Positions 19,144 to 28,257 are shown, counted from the stretch's first letter. The stretch: 64,000 nucleotides of DNA from Arthrobacter sp. EpRS71 (GCF_001512285.1 NZ_LNUV01000006.1:32721-96720); one strand, 5' to 3'. Translations and numbers: made by a program. Notes: generated by a model not told the origin, from the sequence alone.

Positions 19144-20333
19144 TAGACGGCCACCGACTCGGCGACGGGCGTGTTGGAGAGATCCAGTTCGGTGCCGTTC
19201 TTGCGGGCGAGGTCGGCCTCGAGTTCGCGGACGATCGGCAGGATGTCCTGGCCGAAGGCAGCCACTTCTTCCTGGAAGTGCAGGTAACCGGTGAGGAACA
19301 GGTTCACTCCGATCTTCTTGTACTCCACGATCCTCTCGGCGATCTGCTCCGGTGTGCCGATCAGCTGGGTTTTGAAACCGTCGTTGTACTGGACCAAGTC
19401 CTCGAACGTGGAGTCTGCCCACATGCCCTTGCCATCCTTGGTGGACGGTCCGGCTTCCTGCACGGCGTCCCGGAATCCCTGAACTGCGGGCTTGTGTGCC
19501 TTCTCCACGATCTCGCGAAGAGTGTCGCGGGCTTCCTTCTCCGAATCGCGGGCAATCACGAAGCCGTTGAGGCCGAACTTCGGCAAGGACAGGGCGCCCT
19601 CAGTGCCGCGCTTCGTCTCCCCGGATGCTGCCACAACGCCAGCGATGTTGTCCTTGAAGCCCTCAAGGTCCTTGCCGTTGGAGAAGTACCAGTCGGCGAC
19701 GCGGCCGGCGGTGGCCTGTGCCGCCGTCGAGTTTCCACCGAAGAAGACTTCCGGATGGGGGCGGCCGGGAACGTCGACGGGCGCCGGGTTCAGCGTGAAG
19801 TCGGTGATGTTGTAGTACTTGCCGCCCTGGCTGAAGCCCTGCTCGGTCCACAGGCCGCGGAGCACCTTGATGAATTCCTCGGTGCGGACGTAGCGCTCAT
19901 CGTGTTCCAGCCATTCGAGGCCGAAGTTGGTGAACTCGCTCTTGAGCCAGCCGGAGACGATATTGACGGCGGCGCGGCCGTTGGAGATGTGGTCCGCGGT
20001 GATGATGTATTTCGCCAGGACGCCGGGGTGCCACATGCCCGGGTGGACGGCGGCGATGACCTTGAGTCGCTCGGTCGCAGCCAGCAGGGCCAGGCTGAAG
20101 GACGTGGCCTCGTGCTGCTTGTCCGCGCCATAGGAAGCGGCGTAACGGGTCTGTGTGAGGGCGTATTCGAAGCCGGAGTTCTCCGCGATCTGCGCCAGTT
20201 TCTTGTTGTAGTCGAAGTCCCAGCCGGTGCGCTGCTCGATGGTGGACACCACCAAACCGCCGGACACGTTGGGAACCCAGTAGGCAAACTTGAGCGGTTC
20301 GGAGAGCCGTGCGACGTTGCTGATCTCAGTCAT
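19143..20333 (-). CDS. sfnG: FMNH2-dependent dimethyl sulfone monooxygenase (SfnG-like)
   Basis: A 396-residue luciferase-like flavin monooxygenase. The N-terminal segment KFAYWVPNVSGGLVVSTIEQ is diagnostic for the SfnG group, and the middle (VSGWLKSEFTNFGLEWLEHD) and C-terminal TGYLHFQEEVAAFGQDILP agree. SfnG oxidises dimethyl sulfone to methanesulfinate and formaldehyde with FMNH2 from a separate reductase, during sulfur scavenging. No NADH:FMN reductase is encoded in the window. It overlaps the acetyl-CoA synthetase gene by 4 bases upstream and metY by 1 base downstream. A related alkyl sulfone substrate is possible. Confidence 0.83.
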   Translation of the reverse strand: MTEISNVARLSEPLKFAYWVPNVSGGLVVSTIEQRTGWDFDYNKKLAQIAENSGFEYALTQTRYAASYGADKQHEATSFSLALLAATERLKVIAAVHPGMWHPGVLAKYIITADHISNGRAAVNIVSGWLKSEFTNFGLEWLEHDERYVRTEEFIKVLRGLWTEQGFSQGGKYYNITDFTLNPAPVDVPGRPHPEVFFGGNSTAAQATAGRVADWYFSNGKDLEGFKDNIAGVVAASGETKRGTEGALSLPKFGLNGFVIARDSEKEARDTLREIVEKAHKPAVQGFRDAVQEAGPSTKDGKGMWADSTFEDLVQYNDGFKTQLIGTPEQIAERIVEYKKIGVNLFLTGYLHFQEEVAAFGQDILPIVRELEADLARKNGTELDLSNTPVAESVAV

Positions 20334-22342
20334 GAATTTTCCTTTACTAGGGCCCGCTCGCGCAGGACGTCCTGGATTCCGGCAAGTGCCGGTTCGTTCT
20401 GGAGTGAAGTGGTATCGCCCAAAGCGGTTCCCTCAAAGAGTTGGGTCAACAGCCGGCGCATGATCTTGCCGCTGCGGGTCTTGGGTACATCAGCCACCAC
20501 GACGACGTCGCGCGGCTTGGCGATGGGGCCGATCTCCTTGGCCACGTGGTTGCGCAGGTTCGCGGCGACTTGAGCGGCAGCGTCGCCTGAGGCGTCGCTG
20601 CGGAGCACGACGAACGCGACGACGGCGTGCCCGGTGGTGGGATCCGGCACCGGGCAGACCCCGGCCTCCACCACGTCCGGATGTGACACCAGGGCGGACT
20701 CGATCTCGATGGTGGACAGCAAGTGCCCGGAGACGTTGAGGGTGTCGTCCACCCGCCCGAGGATCCAAATGTCGCCGTCGGAATCGTATTTGGCGCCGTC
20801 CCCGGCAAGGAACCAACCTTGCTCCGCGTACTGGCTCCAATAGGAGTCGAAGTACCGGCGCGGGTTGCCCCACACGGTCCGGGCGATGGCTGGGCCTGGG
20901 CGGTCCACCACGATGAAGCCCTGGACACCGGGTTGTGAAAGGGCTCCGGTCTCATCCACTACCCGCGTGCTCACCCCGGGAAGCGGCCGTGCGGCGCAGC
21001 CCGGTTTGAACGCGGTGTCCGTGGGCGAGGGCGACATGATGGTGGCGCCTGTTTCGGACTGCCACCACGTGTCCACCATGGGAGCGGTGCCCCCGCCGAT
21101 GTTGTCGCGGAGCCAGCGCCAGGCCTCGGGGTTCACCGCTTCTCCCACGGTTCCCAAAACACGGATGGAGGAGAAATCGTAGCTTTCCGGCACACCGTCC
21201 GGGAACCAGCCCATGAGGGAACGGACCAGCGTGGGCGCCGTGTAGTACTGGGTGACCTTGTAGCGTTCGATGATCTCGAAATGCCGGCCGGGATGCGGGG
21301 TGTTGGGCGTGCCCTCGAAGATCACCTGGGTCACGCCGTTGGAGAGGGGTCCGTAGATCTCGTAGGTGTGGGCGGTGACCCATGCGAGGTCAGCGGTACA
21401 CCAATGCACGTCGCTTTCCCGCAACGATGGGTCCGGGTTACTGAACAGGTACTCGAAACTCCACGACGCCTGCGTGAGGTAGCCGCCGGAAGTATGGACC
21501 AGGCCTTTTGGCTTTCCCGTGGTCCCGGAGGTGTACATGATGAACAGGGGAGTCTCGGCGTCGAAGGCGTCAGGCTCGTGGACGTCGGAGGCAGTGTCAA
21601 CGACGTCGTGCCACCACACGTCGCGGCCTTCCCGCATCGCGACGGTGGGAAGGTCCTCGGCAGACGTGGTCCGGTTGATGACCAGCACATGCTCAATGGC
21701 GTTGTCACCGGCTACGGCGGCATCGGCGTTAGCCTTGACCGGCACAGCCACCCCGCGGCGGTACTGCCCATCCGTGGTCACCAGCAACTTCGCTTGTGTG
21801 TCCTCCACGCGGAAACGCAGCGCCTCGGCAGAGAAACCGCCGAAAACCAGCGAGTGGATGGCTCCGATACGGGCTACCGCCAGAGTGATGATCACCGTCT
21901 CGGGAATCACGGGAAGGTAAATGACCACGCGGTCGCCCTGGGTGATGCCAAGCTCCAGGAGCGCGTTCGCTGCCTTGGATACCTCGCGTTGCAGCTCCTC
22001 GTAGGTGATGGCGCGGCGGTCACCGGGTTCGCCTTCGAAGTGCAGGGCCACCTTGTCACCCCTGCCGGCAAGCACGTGCCGGTCCACGCAGTTGTACGCA
22101 ACGTTGAGTTTGCCGCCGTCGAACCACTTGATGTCAGGACCCTGGCCCGCTGCAACATCCGTGGGCTTCCAACTGTGGGCGGTGTGCCACGGCTGATCCC
22201 AGTGCAGGCGGTGTGCCTGCTCTTCCCAGAAAGCGACTGCTGATCCGCTCTCGTCAAAACCGCTGGGCGCGTCAAGCAGCCCTGCTTCAGAGGCCGTCGC
22301 ATCCGAAGTGGTGTGTGAAATTTTGGGTACGGCAGACGTCAT
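20330..22342 (-). CDS. acsA: acetate-CoA ligase (acetyl-CoA synthetase)
   Basis: A 670-residue AMP-forming ligase with the P-loop YTSGTTGKPKGLVH, the acyl-pocket motif DTWWQSETG (the Trp that restricts the pocket to acetate is kept), and the C-terminal catalytic/acetylation lysine in KTRSGKIMRR. It activates acetate (perhaps propionate) to acyl-CoA. ATG 22342 follows GGAGATTTCCC; the upstream frame extension is not needed. It heads the sfnG-metY-CoA-binding operon. That is unusual company for acs, and suggests supply of acetyl-CoA for O-acetylhomoserine or activation of a carboxylate from organosulfur breakdown. Confidence 0.88.
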   Translation of the reverse strand: MTSAVPKISHTTSDATASEAGLLDAPSGFDESGSAVAFWEEQAHRLHWDQPWHTAHSWKPTDVAAGQGPDIKWFDGGKLNVAYNCVDRHVLAGRGDKVALHFEGEPGDRRAITYEELQREVSKAANALLELGITQGDRVVIYLPVIPETVIITLAVARIGAIHSLVFGGFSAEALRFRVEDTQAKLLVTTDGQYRRGVAVPVKANADAAVAGDNAIEHVLVINRTTSAEDLPTVAMREGRDVWWHDVVDTASDVHEPDAFDAETPLFIMYTSGTTGKPKGLVHTSGGYLTQASWSFEYLFSNPDPSLRESDVHWCTADLAWVTAHTYEIYGPLSNGVTQVIFEGTPNTPHPGRHFEIIERYKVTQYYTAPTLVRSLMGWFPDGVPESYDFSSIRVLGTVGEAVNPEAWRWLRDNIGGGTAPMVDTWWQSETGATIMSPSPTDTAFKPGCAARPLPGVSTRVVDETGALSQPGVQGFIVVDRPGPAIARTVWGNPRRYFDSYWSQYAEQGWFLAGDGAKYDSDGDIWILGRVDDTLNVSGHLLSTIEIESALVSHPDVVEAGVCPVPDPTTGHAVVAFVVLRSDASGDAAAQVAANLRNHVAKEIGPIAKPRDVVVVADVPKTRSGKIMRRLLTQLFEGTALGDTTSLQNEPALAGIQDVLRERALVKENS

Positions 22343-22559
22343 GGGAAATCTCCATGCCTGGAGTCGGCGCAGTGCGAACAACGGGAGGGTCGTCCTTTGT
22401 ATCGCCGGGATGATCATTCTCCACTAAAGCTGATCGTTCATTCCGCTCATAATCGGGCCTTCGCCAGGCGTAATATTCACCGTTACGGCCGCTGAGCCGG
22501 TCAAAGATGCAGAATATTCGGCAAAATTGCTCGGACAGGGCCGGGAGTAAGCTTGGGTC

Positions 22560-22985
22560 ATGATGCATGTCAACGATCCGGCCGTCGTGGACCGGTTGAT
22601 GCGAACAAAAGGCACCTGGGCGATCGTCGGCCTCAGCACCAACCAGTGGCGCTCCGCCTATGACGTCTCGCTCTACGTCCGGGACAAGATGGGCATGGAG
22701 ATCATCCCGGTCAATCTCAAGGGCGAGGATGTGCACGGAGAAAAAGGGTACAAAACCCTGGCTGACATCCCCGCCGCGAAGCACCCGATTGATGTGGTGG
22801 AGTGCTTCGTCAACTCCCAGCGGGTTGGGGCCGTTATTGACCAGGCGATTGCCGTTGGTGCCAAGGCCGTGTGGCTGCAGCTGGGCGTGTTCGATGACGA
22901 AGCCACGCAGCGTGCCAAGGACGCGGGACTCGACGTTGTGGTGAACTCCTGCCCGGCACGCGAAGGCTGGCATTACGGCTTGTAA
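22560..22985 (+). CDS. CoA-binding (YccU-type) Rossmann protein, copy 2
   Basis: A 141-residue protein of the same family as 17294-17788: WAIVGLSTNQWRSAYDVS, IIPVNLKGEDVHGEKGYKTL, IDVVECFVNSQRVGAVIDQA, AVWLQLG and VVNSCP. It is divergent from the acetyl-CoA synthetase operon, with 217 bases of shared promoter region between them (which contain a GAATATTC palindrome near 22510). Its presence at the other end of the operon suggests a linked role in CoA-thioester metabolism; no reaction is known. Two ATGs (22560, 22563) are both possible starts. Confidence 0.83.
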   Translation: MMHVNDPAVVDRLMRTKGTWAIVGLSTNQWRSAYDVSLYVRDKMGMEIIPVNLKGEDVHGEKGYKTLADIPAAKHPIDVVECFVNSQRVGAVIDQAIAVGAKAVWLQLGVFDDEATQRAKDAGLDVVVNSCPAREGWHYGL

Positions 22986-23049
22986 TTCGCCGGGCGGTTT
23001 CCTCTGCTAGATTTCAGCTGAATCATTTTTCAGTCTTTGGGGGACAACC

Positions 23050-23931
23050 ATGCTCGGCGACCATTCTGCGGTGCTCTCTTCTGCTCCCTCCAGACGGGCC
23101 GTCTTCAGTGTTGTGGGCGCGTCCGTGGTGGCCGGCCTGACGGCGTGCAGCTCCTCTGAAACCTCGACGCCGGTGCAGACGCCCACTGGCGCCGGCGCGT
23201 CGCCTGACGTTCCGGGTCCCAACGGTGCGCTGGCCGTGGGAGGCGAGGTTCCGACGTCGTCCGCTTCTCCGACTCCCACCGCCACGGCGACCAAGCGCAT
23301 CCGACGCACGTTCATCCCGGACTACCAACTGCCGCCGATGGTGGGCGGGTTGGCGCCGGTGATCACCAAGATTGAAACCAAGCATCCGGTGGTGTTCCTG
23401 ACCATCGATGACGGCAACATCAAAACGCCTGAATCGATCAAACTCATGGCGGAGTACGACTATCCCGCCTCGCTGTTCCTCACCAAGGACACAGTGGCGG
23501 ACAACCCGGCGTTCTTCACCGCGTTCAAAGCGCAGGGCAGCTTGGTGGAAAACCACACGGTCACGCACAACATCAACATGGTCCGGCAGTGGGGCTACCA
23601 GCAGCAGTTGAACGACATGGTGGGAATGCAGGAGTACTCGTTCCAACACTACGGCCGCCGCCCCACCCTTTTCCGGCCCCCGGGAGGCGCGTACTCCAAC
23701 GTGATGCGCCAAGCTGTGGCTGATGCAGGGATGAAGGCCATCGTGACGTGGGAGGCCAAGGCGAACGCAGGGAAGATGGACTACCAGGTGGGCAACTCAC
23801 TGCGTCCGGGCGATATTGTGCTCATGCACTTCCGGGCTGAGTTTGCAGCTGACCTGGCCGCCTTCCGCGCTGCCCACTTGGCCGCGGGACTTGAAGTGGT
23901 GCTGCTGGAGGACTTCCTGGGCGTGGCGTAG
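23050..23931 (+). CDS. polysaccharide deacetylase lipoprotein (NodB domain)
   Basis: A 293-residue exported protein with SRRAVFS (twin-arginine-like) and a lipobox GLTAC giving lipid-modified Cys33, then a Pro/Ser/Thr linker to about residue 75. The NodB domain shows TIDDG (Asp120-Asp121), the metal-binding ENHTVTHN (His169, His173) and the RPPGG motif. Such carbohydrate esterase family 4 enzymes deacetylate peptidoglycan, chitin or exopolysaccharide at the cell surface. The start follows GGGGGACAACC. It sits alone, about 5 kb from the exopolysaccharide operon and beside the chitobiose importer, so either substrate class is possible. Confidence 0.85.
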   Translation: MLGDHSAVLSSAPSRRAVFSVVGASVVAGLTACSSSETSTPVQTPTGAGASPDVPGPNGALAVGGEVPTSSASPTPTATATKRIRRTFIPDYQLPPMVGGLAPVITKIETKHPVVFLTIDDGNIKTPESIKLMAEYDYPASLFLTKDTVADNPAFFTAFKAQGSLVENHTVTHNINMVRQWGYQQQLNDMVGMQEYSFQHYGRRPTLFRPPGGAYSNVMRQAVADAGMKAIVTWEAKANAGKMDYQVGNSLRPGDIVLMHFRAEFAADLAAFRAAHLAAGLEVVLLEDFLGVA

Positions 23932-23986
23932 GCGCGGCCCGGTGCGGGGCGTGGTTGGCGGCCCGGACCGCCAGTAGGCTCTCCTC

Positions 23987-24397
23987 ATGGACGTTCCCAC
24001 CCTTCGCGAAATTTGCCTCGGCTTCCCCGGCGCGTTCGAAGACTTCCCCTTCGGCCCCGAAACCTCCGTGTTCAAGGTGCGGTCCGCCGTCGCGGGCGGG
24101 GCACGGCACGAGGCCAAGATGTTCGCGCTGTCCTCCATGGATCCGGACCACTGGTCCGTGAGCCTCAAATGCGAGCCGGCGTTGGCTGAGCAACTGCGGG
24201 CGGCAAATCCGGAAATCACCGGTGCCTGGCACATGAACAAGACCCATTGGAACGGGGTCCGCCTGGACGGGAACCTCTCTGATGAGGTGATCCGGGACAT
24301 GGTGGAGGACTCCTATGACCTGGTAGTGGCAACCCTAAGCCGCAAACAACAGGAACAGCTCGGGTGGGCCAGGCTCGCGAAACCGGAGGGTGCCTGA
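23987..24397 (+). CDS. MmcQ/YjbR-family protein (DUF419)
   Basis: A 136-residue protein with the CyaY-like YjbR fold: REICLGFPGAFEDFPFGPET near the start, SLKCEPALAEQLRAANPEI in the middle and HMNKTHWNGVRLDGNLSDEV followed by SYDLVVATLSRKQ at the end. Members are called MmcQ-like DNA-binding proteins, but firm functional data are sparse. It lies 55 bases behind the deacetylase gene and may share its transcript. Confidence 0.82.
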   Translation: MDVPTLREICLGFPGAFEDFPFGPETSVFKVRSAVAGGARHEAKMFALSSMDPDHWSVSLKCEPALAEQLRAANPEITGAWHMNKTHWNGVRLDGNLSDEVIRDMVEDSYDLVVATLSRKQQEQLGWARLAKPEGA

Positions 24398-24815
24398 CAC
24401 GCCCGCAGACCCTCCCCACGGCGGTGACATGGGACTAGATTGATACTGCATGGCTGGATGATTGCTTTGCGCGAAGGCGTCGGCTCGTTTCCGCGGGGTA
24501 AAAGGCGGCTCACCAAGGCCTTGGCGCAGTTCCTCTTGGCTCAACAATGCGCGGTACCACTGGGAACCGGGCGGCAAAGGGTGGTGGCCCGGCATGTGAT
24601 CACAGAGTGCGGAAAGGTCCTCGCTGGAGGCCCGTAGAAAGATCACGCTTTGACAAATGTTGATCGAAAGTACCAAGAAAGATTGATTTTCGATCATTCC
24701 TGGTGAATTATGTCACAGAAGGTTGGTGCTGCCAGAGCGCCAACCCAGACTGTCTGACTGAACGGCTATCCCGCCGCAACAGTCCTGACACTACGAGTCA
24801 CTGGAGGGTTTAGAA
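24398..24815. other. 418-base intergenic region with ngc promoter and a protein-like minus-strand stretch
   Basis: The right part (24650-24711) holds the promoter/operator described separately. The left part has no plus-strand gene. Read on the minus strand, about 24640-24440 gives a peptide with normal-looking codon use (SSEDLSALCDHMPG through YRALLSQEELRQGLGEPP). Its only upstream start lies in the AT-rich promoter, and its tail runs into the end of the MmcQ-like gene, so it looks like a remnant rather than an intact gene. Confidence 0.4.
24650..24711 (+). promoter_or_regulatory. promoter and operator of the ngcEFG operon
   Basis: A perfect inverted repeat TGATCGAAA (24661-24669) / TTTCGATCA (24688-24696), 18 bases apart, lies about 120 bases upstream of ngcE. 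TTGATT (24684-24689) with AATTAT (24706-24711) makes a plausible -35/-10 pair overlapping the right arm; a TTGACA is at 24650-24655. Symmetry and overlap suggest a sugar-responsive repressor, not encoded nearby. Confidence 0.5.
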
Positions 24816-26225
24816 ATGAACGTTCAGCACCAGTCCGTCGGCCGCCGTGGATTCCTGCGCGGAGCACTCGCAGCAGCCGTGCTCGTGCCCATGGGGGGAA
24901 CCATTGCTTCCTGTGCCGCAGGCGGAGGCACCACTACAACCGGCCCCACCGGCACCGTTTCGGACACCAACCCGTTCGGGATGGCCGACAAGGCCGCTCT
25001 CGACGCCGTGATCTTCAAGGGTGGCTACGGCATCGATTACGTCGAATTCGCCGGCAAGATCTTCGAAAAGACGCATGAGGGCTCCACCGCCAAGATTTCT
25101 CCGTCCACGGACATCGCGCAGGAACTTCAGCCGCGCTTCGTCGGCGGCAACCCGCCGGACCTGATCGATAACTCCGGCGCGAAGGCCATCGGCTTCAGCA
25201 CCATCCTTGCCCAGCTTGAGGACCTCAACAGCGTTGTGGAGGCCAAGAACCTTGAGGGCAAGGTCATCAAGGACACCCTGTACACAGGCGTACTGGCTCC
25301 GGGTACTTTCGACGGCAAGCTTGCCGCCTTGAACTACGTGTTGACCGTCTTCGCTGTGTGGTACTCCGACTCCCTGCTCAAGGAAAACGGCTGGACCGTT
25401 CCCAAGACCTGGGATGAAATGTACGCCTTGGGCGAGCAAGCCAAAGCCAAGGGCAAATACCTCTTCGTCTGGGGCAAGGAAGCGGCCACGTACTACCAGG
25501 AACTGGCCATTGCATCTGCCATCAAGGAAGGCGGCGACGACGTCCGCCTGGGCTTGGAAAACCTCAAGGCCGATTGCTGGTCGCACCCGGCCATTCAGTC
25601 CGTCTTCGCGGCCTTGGACAAGATCGTCAAGGCCGGCTTCTTCAAGCCGGGCGGCTCAGGCACCCAGTTCACGGCAGCACAGGCGCAGTGGAGCAACGCC
25701 CAGGAAGCTGTGTTCTACCCCTCGGGTTCCTGGATCGAAAACGAAATGAAGGACCAGACCAAGGCCGGCTTCAACATGATGGGTACCCCGGCCCCGTCCG
25801 TCACCTCCAGCCCCAAGATGCCCCAGACGGCGCTTCACAGTGCCGCAGGTGAGCCGTTCATTGTCCCGTCGCAGGGCAAGAACGCAGCCGGCGGCAAGGA
25901 ACTGCTCCGCATCATGCTGTCCAAGGAAGCTGCAACCAACTTCGCCAAGACCAAACTGGCGCCGACCATCGTCAAGGACACCGTCCCGGCAGACGGTTTC
26001 GGTTCCACGGCATTGGTGTCGCAGACCAAGATGCTCAGCGATGCCGGCGACAACGTCTACTCCTGGAACTTCATCGACCTGTACGGCACCAACAAGGACC
26101 AACTGGTTGTCTGGAACACCTTCCTGGATGGTAAGTCGGACGTTGCAACCCTCACCTCAGCACTGCAGAACATCACCGACAAGGTTCGTAACGACAGCTC
26201 GGTCAAGAAGATCGAAGTGAAGTGA
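24816..26225 (+). CDS. ngcE: N-acetylglucosamine/diacetylchitobiose ABC transporter, binding lipoprotein
   Basis: A 469-residue solute-binding lipoprotein: twin-arginine RRGFLRG (residues 10-16) and a lipobox IASC giving Cys33. The mature part matches NgcE of Streptomyces in many places: VIFKGGYGIDYVEFAGKIFE, QPRFVGGNPPDLIDNSGA, ENGWTVPKTWDEM, YPSGSWIENEMKD and GEPFIVPSQGKNAAGG. NgcE captures GlcNAc and chitobiose outside the cell. The ATG follows GGAGGGTTTAGAA. The next gene overlaps by 4 bases. No ATPase gene is present; a shared ATPase such as MsiK encoded elsewhere is expected. Confidence 0.85.
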   Translation: MNVQHQSVGRRGFLRGALAAAVLVPMGGTIASCAAGGGTTTTGPTGTVSDTNPFGMADKAALDAVIFKGGYGIDYVEFAGKIFEKTHEGSTAKISPSTDIAQELQPRFVGGNPPDLIDNSGAKAIGFSTILAQLEDLNSVVEAKNLEGKVIKDTLYTGVLAPGTFDGKLAALNYVLTVFAVWYSDSLLKENGWTVPKTWDEMYALGEQAKAKGKYLFVWGKEAATYYQELAIASAIKEGGDDVRLGLENLKADCWSHPAIQSVFAALDKIVKAGFFKPGGSGTQFTAAQAQWSNAQEAVFYPSGSWIENEMKDQTKAGFNMMGTPAPSVTSSPKMPQTALHSAAGEPFIVPSQGKNAAGGKELLRIMLSKEAATNFAKTKLAPTIVKDTVPADGFGSTALVSQTKMLSDAGDNVYSWNFIDLYGTNKDQLVVWNTFLDGKSDVATLTSALQNITDKVRNDSSVKKIEVK

Positions 26226-27247
26226 CCTCAGTGAAAACTCAGCAGAGCCGGAACGACGACGGCCTGGCCGCCGTCGTTCCGGCGAAAGCCCCACCGCAAG
26301 TGATAAGGCGGCGGCGTAAGCCATTGACGTGGGACAAGGTCAGTTTCTTTGCGGTGTTCCTCGGGCTGCCGTTGGCGATCTACCTGTTGTTCGTGATTTG
26401 GCCGTTTATCCAGGCCTTCGGATACTCGCTGACTGACTGGTCCGGTTTCTCTCCCAACCAGAACTTCATCGGCCTTGAAAACTACGTGAAGATCTTTACT
26501 GACGACATCTTCATGAAGGCCATGGGGAACAACATTCTCCTGGTCATTTTCCTCCCCATCATCACCATCATCCTGAGCCTTGTGCTTGCCTCGCTGGTGA
26601 CCGTGGGCGGGAGCAGCAAAGGCCAGATCAAGGGTTTGCGCAACTCCAGCTTCTACCGCGTGGTTTCGTTCTTCCCGTACACCATTCCCGCTGTAGCCAT
26701 CGGCATCATGTGGGGCCAGATCTACGATCCCTCCGGTGGCCTGCTCAATGGCATCCTGACCGGGCTGGGCATGGACCAGTTCAAAGACTTTGCCTGGTTG
26801 GGTGACAAAAACACCGCCATGATCGCCACCATGTTCGTCATTGTGTGGGGCTTCGTTGGCTTCTACATGGTTCTCTTCGTTGCCGGCATCAAGGGCATTC
26901 CAGCCGAACTTTTCGAGGCCGCAAGGATTGACGGCGCAGGTCGCTTCCGTACCGCCGTGTCCATCACCATCCCCCTGATCCGCGACAACATCCAGACCGC
27001 GTACATCTACATGGGCATTCTGGCCCTGGACGCTTTCGTTTATATGGCGGCATTGAACTCGGGTGGCGGCCCTGACAACTCGACGCTGGTCATGGCGCAG
27101 CAGTTGTTCTTCACGGCATTCAGCAAGGGCCAGTTTGGACTCGCAAGCGCCATGGGCGTGGTGCTGGCCATCGCAACGCTGATCTTCTCCGGCTTGGTGT
27201 TCGTGGTCAACCGGCTCACCGGCGGCGATAAGGATGTGAGTCTGTAA
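26222..27247 (+). CDS. ngcF: ABC transporter permease for GlcNAc/chitobiose
   Basis: A 341-residue membrane protein with six predicted helices and the EAA loop typical of sugar permeases (ELFEAARIDGAGRFRTAVSI). The first 30 residues are a charged cytoplasmic tail. It starts with GTG overlapping the ngcE stop (GTGA) and pairs with NgcG to form the translocation channel. A second GTG at 26231 could be used instead. Confidence 0.85.
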   Translation: MTSVKTQQSRNDDGLAAVVPAKAPPQVIRRRRKPLTWDKVSFFAVFLGLPLAIYLLFVIWPFIQAFGYSLTDWSGFSPNQNFIGLENYVKIFTDDIFMKAMGNNILLVIFLPIITIILSLVLASLVTVGGSSKGQIKGLRNSSFYRVVSFFPYTIPAVAIGIMWGQIYDPSGGLLNGILTGLGMDQFKDFAWLGDKNTAMIATMFVIVWGFVGFYMVLFVAGIKGIPAELFEAARIDGAGRFRTAVSITIPLIRDNIQTAYIYMGILALDAFVYMAALNSGGGPDNSTLVMAQQLFFTAFSKGQFGLASAMGVVLAIATLIFSGLVFVVNRLTGGDKDVSL

Positions 27248-28140
27248 TGACAACCAAAGTCTCAACCCCGGAAAGGAAGTCACTGCACTTCCAACCGCGG
27301 ACGCCGGCAACCACGCCGGGCGACAAAGTGGTGGGAGCGGTGTCCCACACCGCGCTGACCATCTGGACGCTCATCGTCATCCTTCCACTCGTGTGGACCT
27401 TCATGTCCTCCTTCAAGACGTCCAGCGAAATCTTTGCTTCGCCGTTCGCCTTGCCGGGCGAATGGAAGCTGGACAACTACGTCAAGGCCTGGAGCGAAGC
27501 CGGCATCGGCAGCGCCTTCCTGAACTCGGTGCTGGTGGTGGCTGTGGCACTGGTGATCGTGATGGTCCTCGGTGCCATGTGTGCCTACGTCTTGGCCCGG
27601 TACACGTTCCCGGGCAGCCGGGCCATCTACTACCTCATGCTGGCCGGCCTGACGTTCCCGATCTTCCTCGCCATGGTGCCGTTGTTCTTCGTCCTGAAGA
27701 ACATGGGGCTCTTGAACACCCTGCCAGGACTCATCCTGGTGTACGTGGGCTTCGCGCTTCCGTTCACGGTGTTCTTCCTGTTCTCCTTCTTCAAATCGCT
27801 GCCACACGAAATCACTGAAGCAGCGGCGCTCGACGGTGCAGGGGAGTGGCGGACCTTCTTCCAGGTCATGCTGCCGATGGCCAAGCCGGGCCTCGCCTCG
27901 GTTGCCATTTTCAACTTCCTGGGCCTCTGGAACCAGTTCCTGATTCCGGTGTCCATCAACGCCGCCGGTCCCCGCGTCCTTTCCCAGGAACTCGCGGCCT
28001 TCGCCGGCCAGATGGGCTACGCCGTGGACTATGGCGCACTGTTCGCAGCCGTCAGCGTCACCGTCATTCCGGTACTCATTGTGTACATCATCTTCCAGCG
28101 CCAGCTGCAGGGCTCCGTGTCACAGGGCACCTCAAAGTAG
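27247..28140 (+). CDS. ngcG: ABC transporter permease for GlcNAc/chitobiose
   Basis: A 297-residue six-helix permease with the EAA loop EITEAAALDGAGEWRTFFQV contacting the ATPase. Its ATG shares one base with the ngcF stop (TAATG), giving tight coupling. It ends the importer operon, and a strong intrinsic terminator follows within 30 bases. The start MTTKVSTPERK gives a normal cytoplasmic tail before helix 1. Confidence 0.86.
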   Translation: MTTKVSTPERKSLHFQPRTPATTPGDKVVGAVSHTALTIWTLIVILPLVWTFMSSFKTSSEIFASPFALPGEWKLDNYVKAWSEAGIGSAFLNSVLVVAVALVIVMVLGAMCAYVLARYTFPGSRAIYYLMLAGLTFPIFLAMVPLFFVLKNMGLLNTLPGLILVYVGFALPFTVFFLFSFFKSLPHEITEAAALDGAGEWRTFFQVMLPMAKPGLASVAIFNFLGLWNQFLIPVSINAAGPRVLSQELAAFAGQMGYAVDYGALFAAVSVTVIPVLIVYIIFQRQLQGSVSQGTSK

Positions 28141-28165
28141 TAGCTCCACGCAGCAAACAGCGTTC

Positions 28166-28208
28166 GACGGCGGTCCGCACCTTTTGGTGCGGGCCGCCGT
28201 CGGGTTTT
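28166..28208 (+). terminator. intrinsic terminator of ngcEFG
   Basis: A 16-base stem (28166-28181 with 28186-28201, one mismatch, TTTT loop) rich in G/C is followed by GGGTTTT. It lies 25 bases after the ngcG stop. Confidence 0.85.
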
Positions 28209-28257
28209 AAGTCTGAAAGACTGGAACGGATTCTGTAGTGCAACGAAAGGCAGTCCC

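Noticed and set aside
19144..19422. Upstream extension of the MetY reading frame
   Set aside because: The extension overlaps sfnG, is rich in Arg and Pro, and MetY homology begins at the ATG at 19143.
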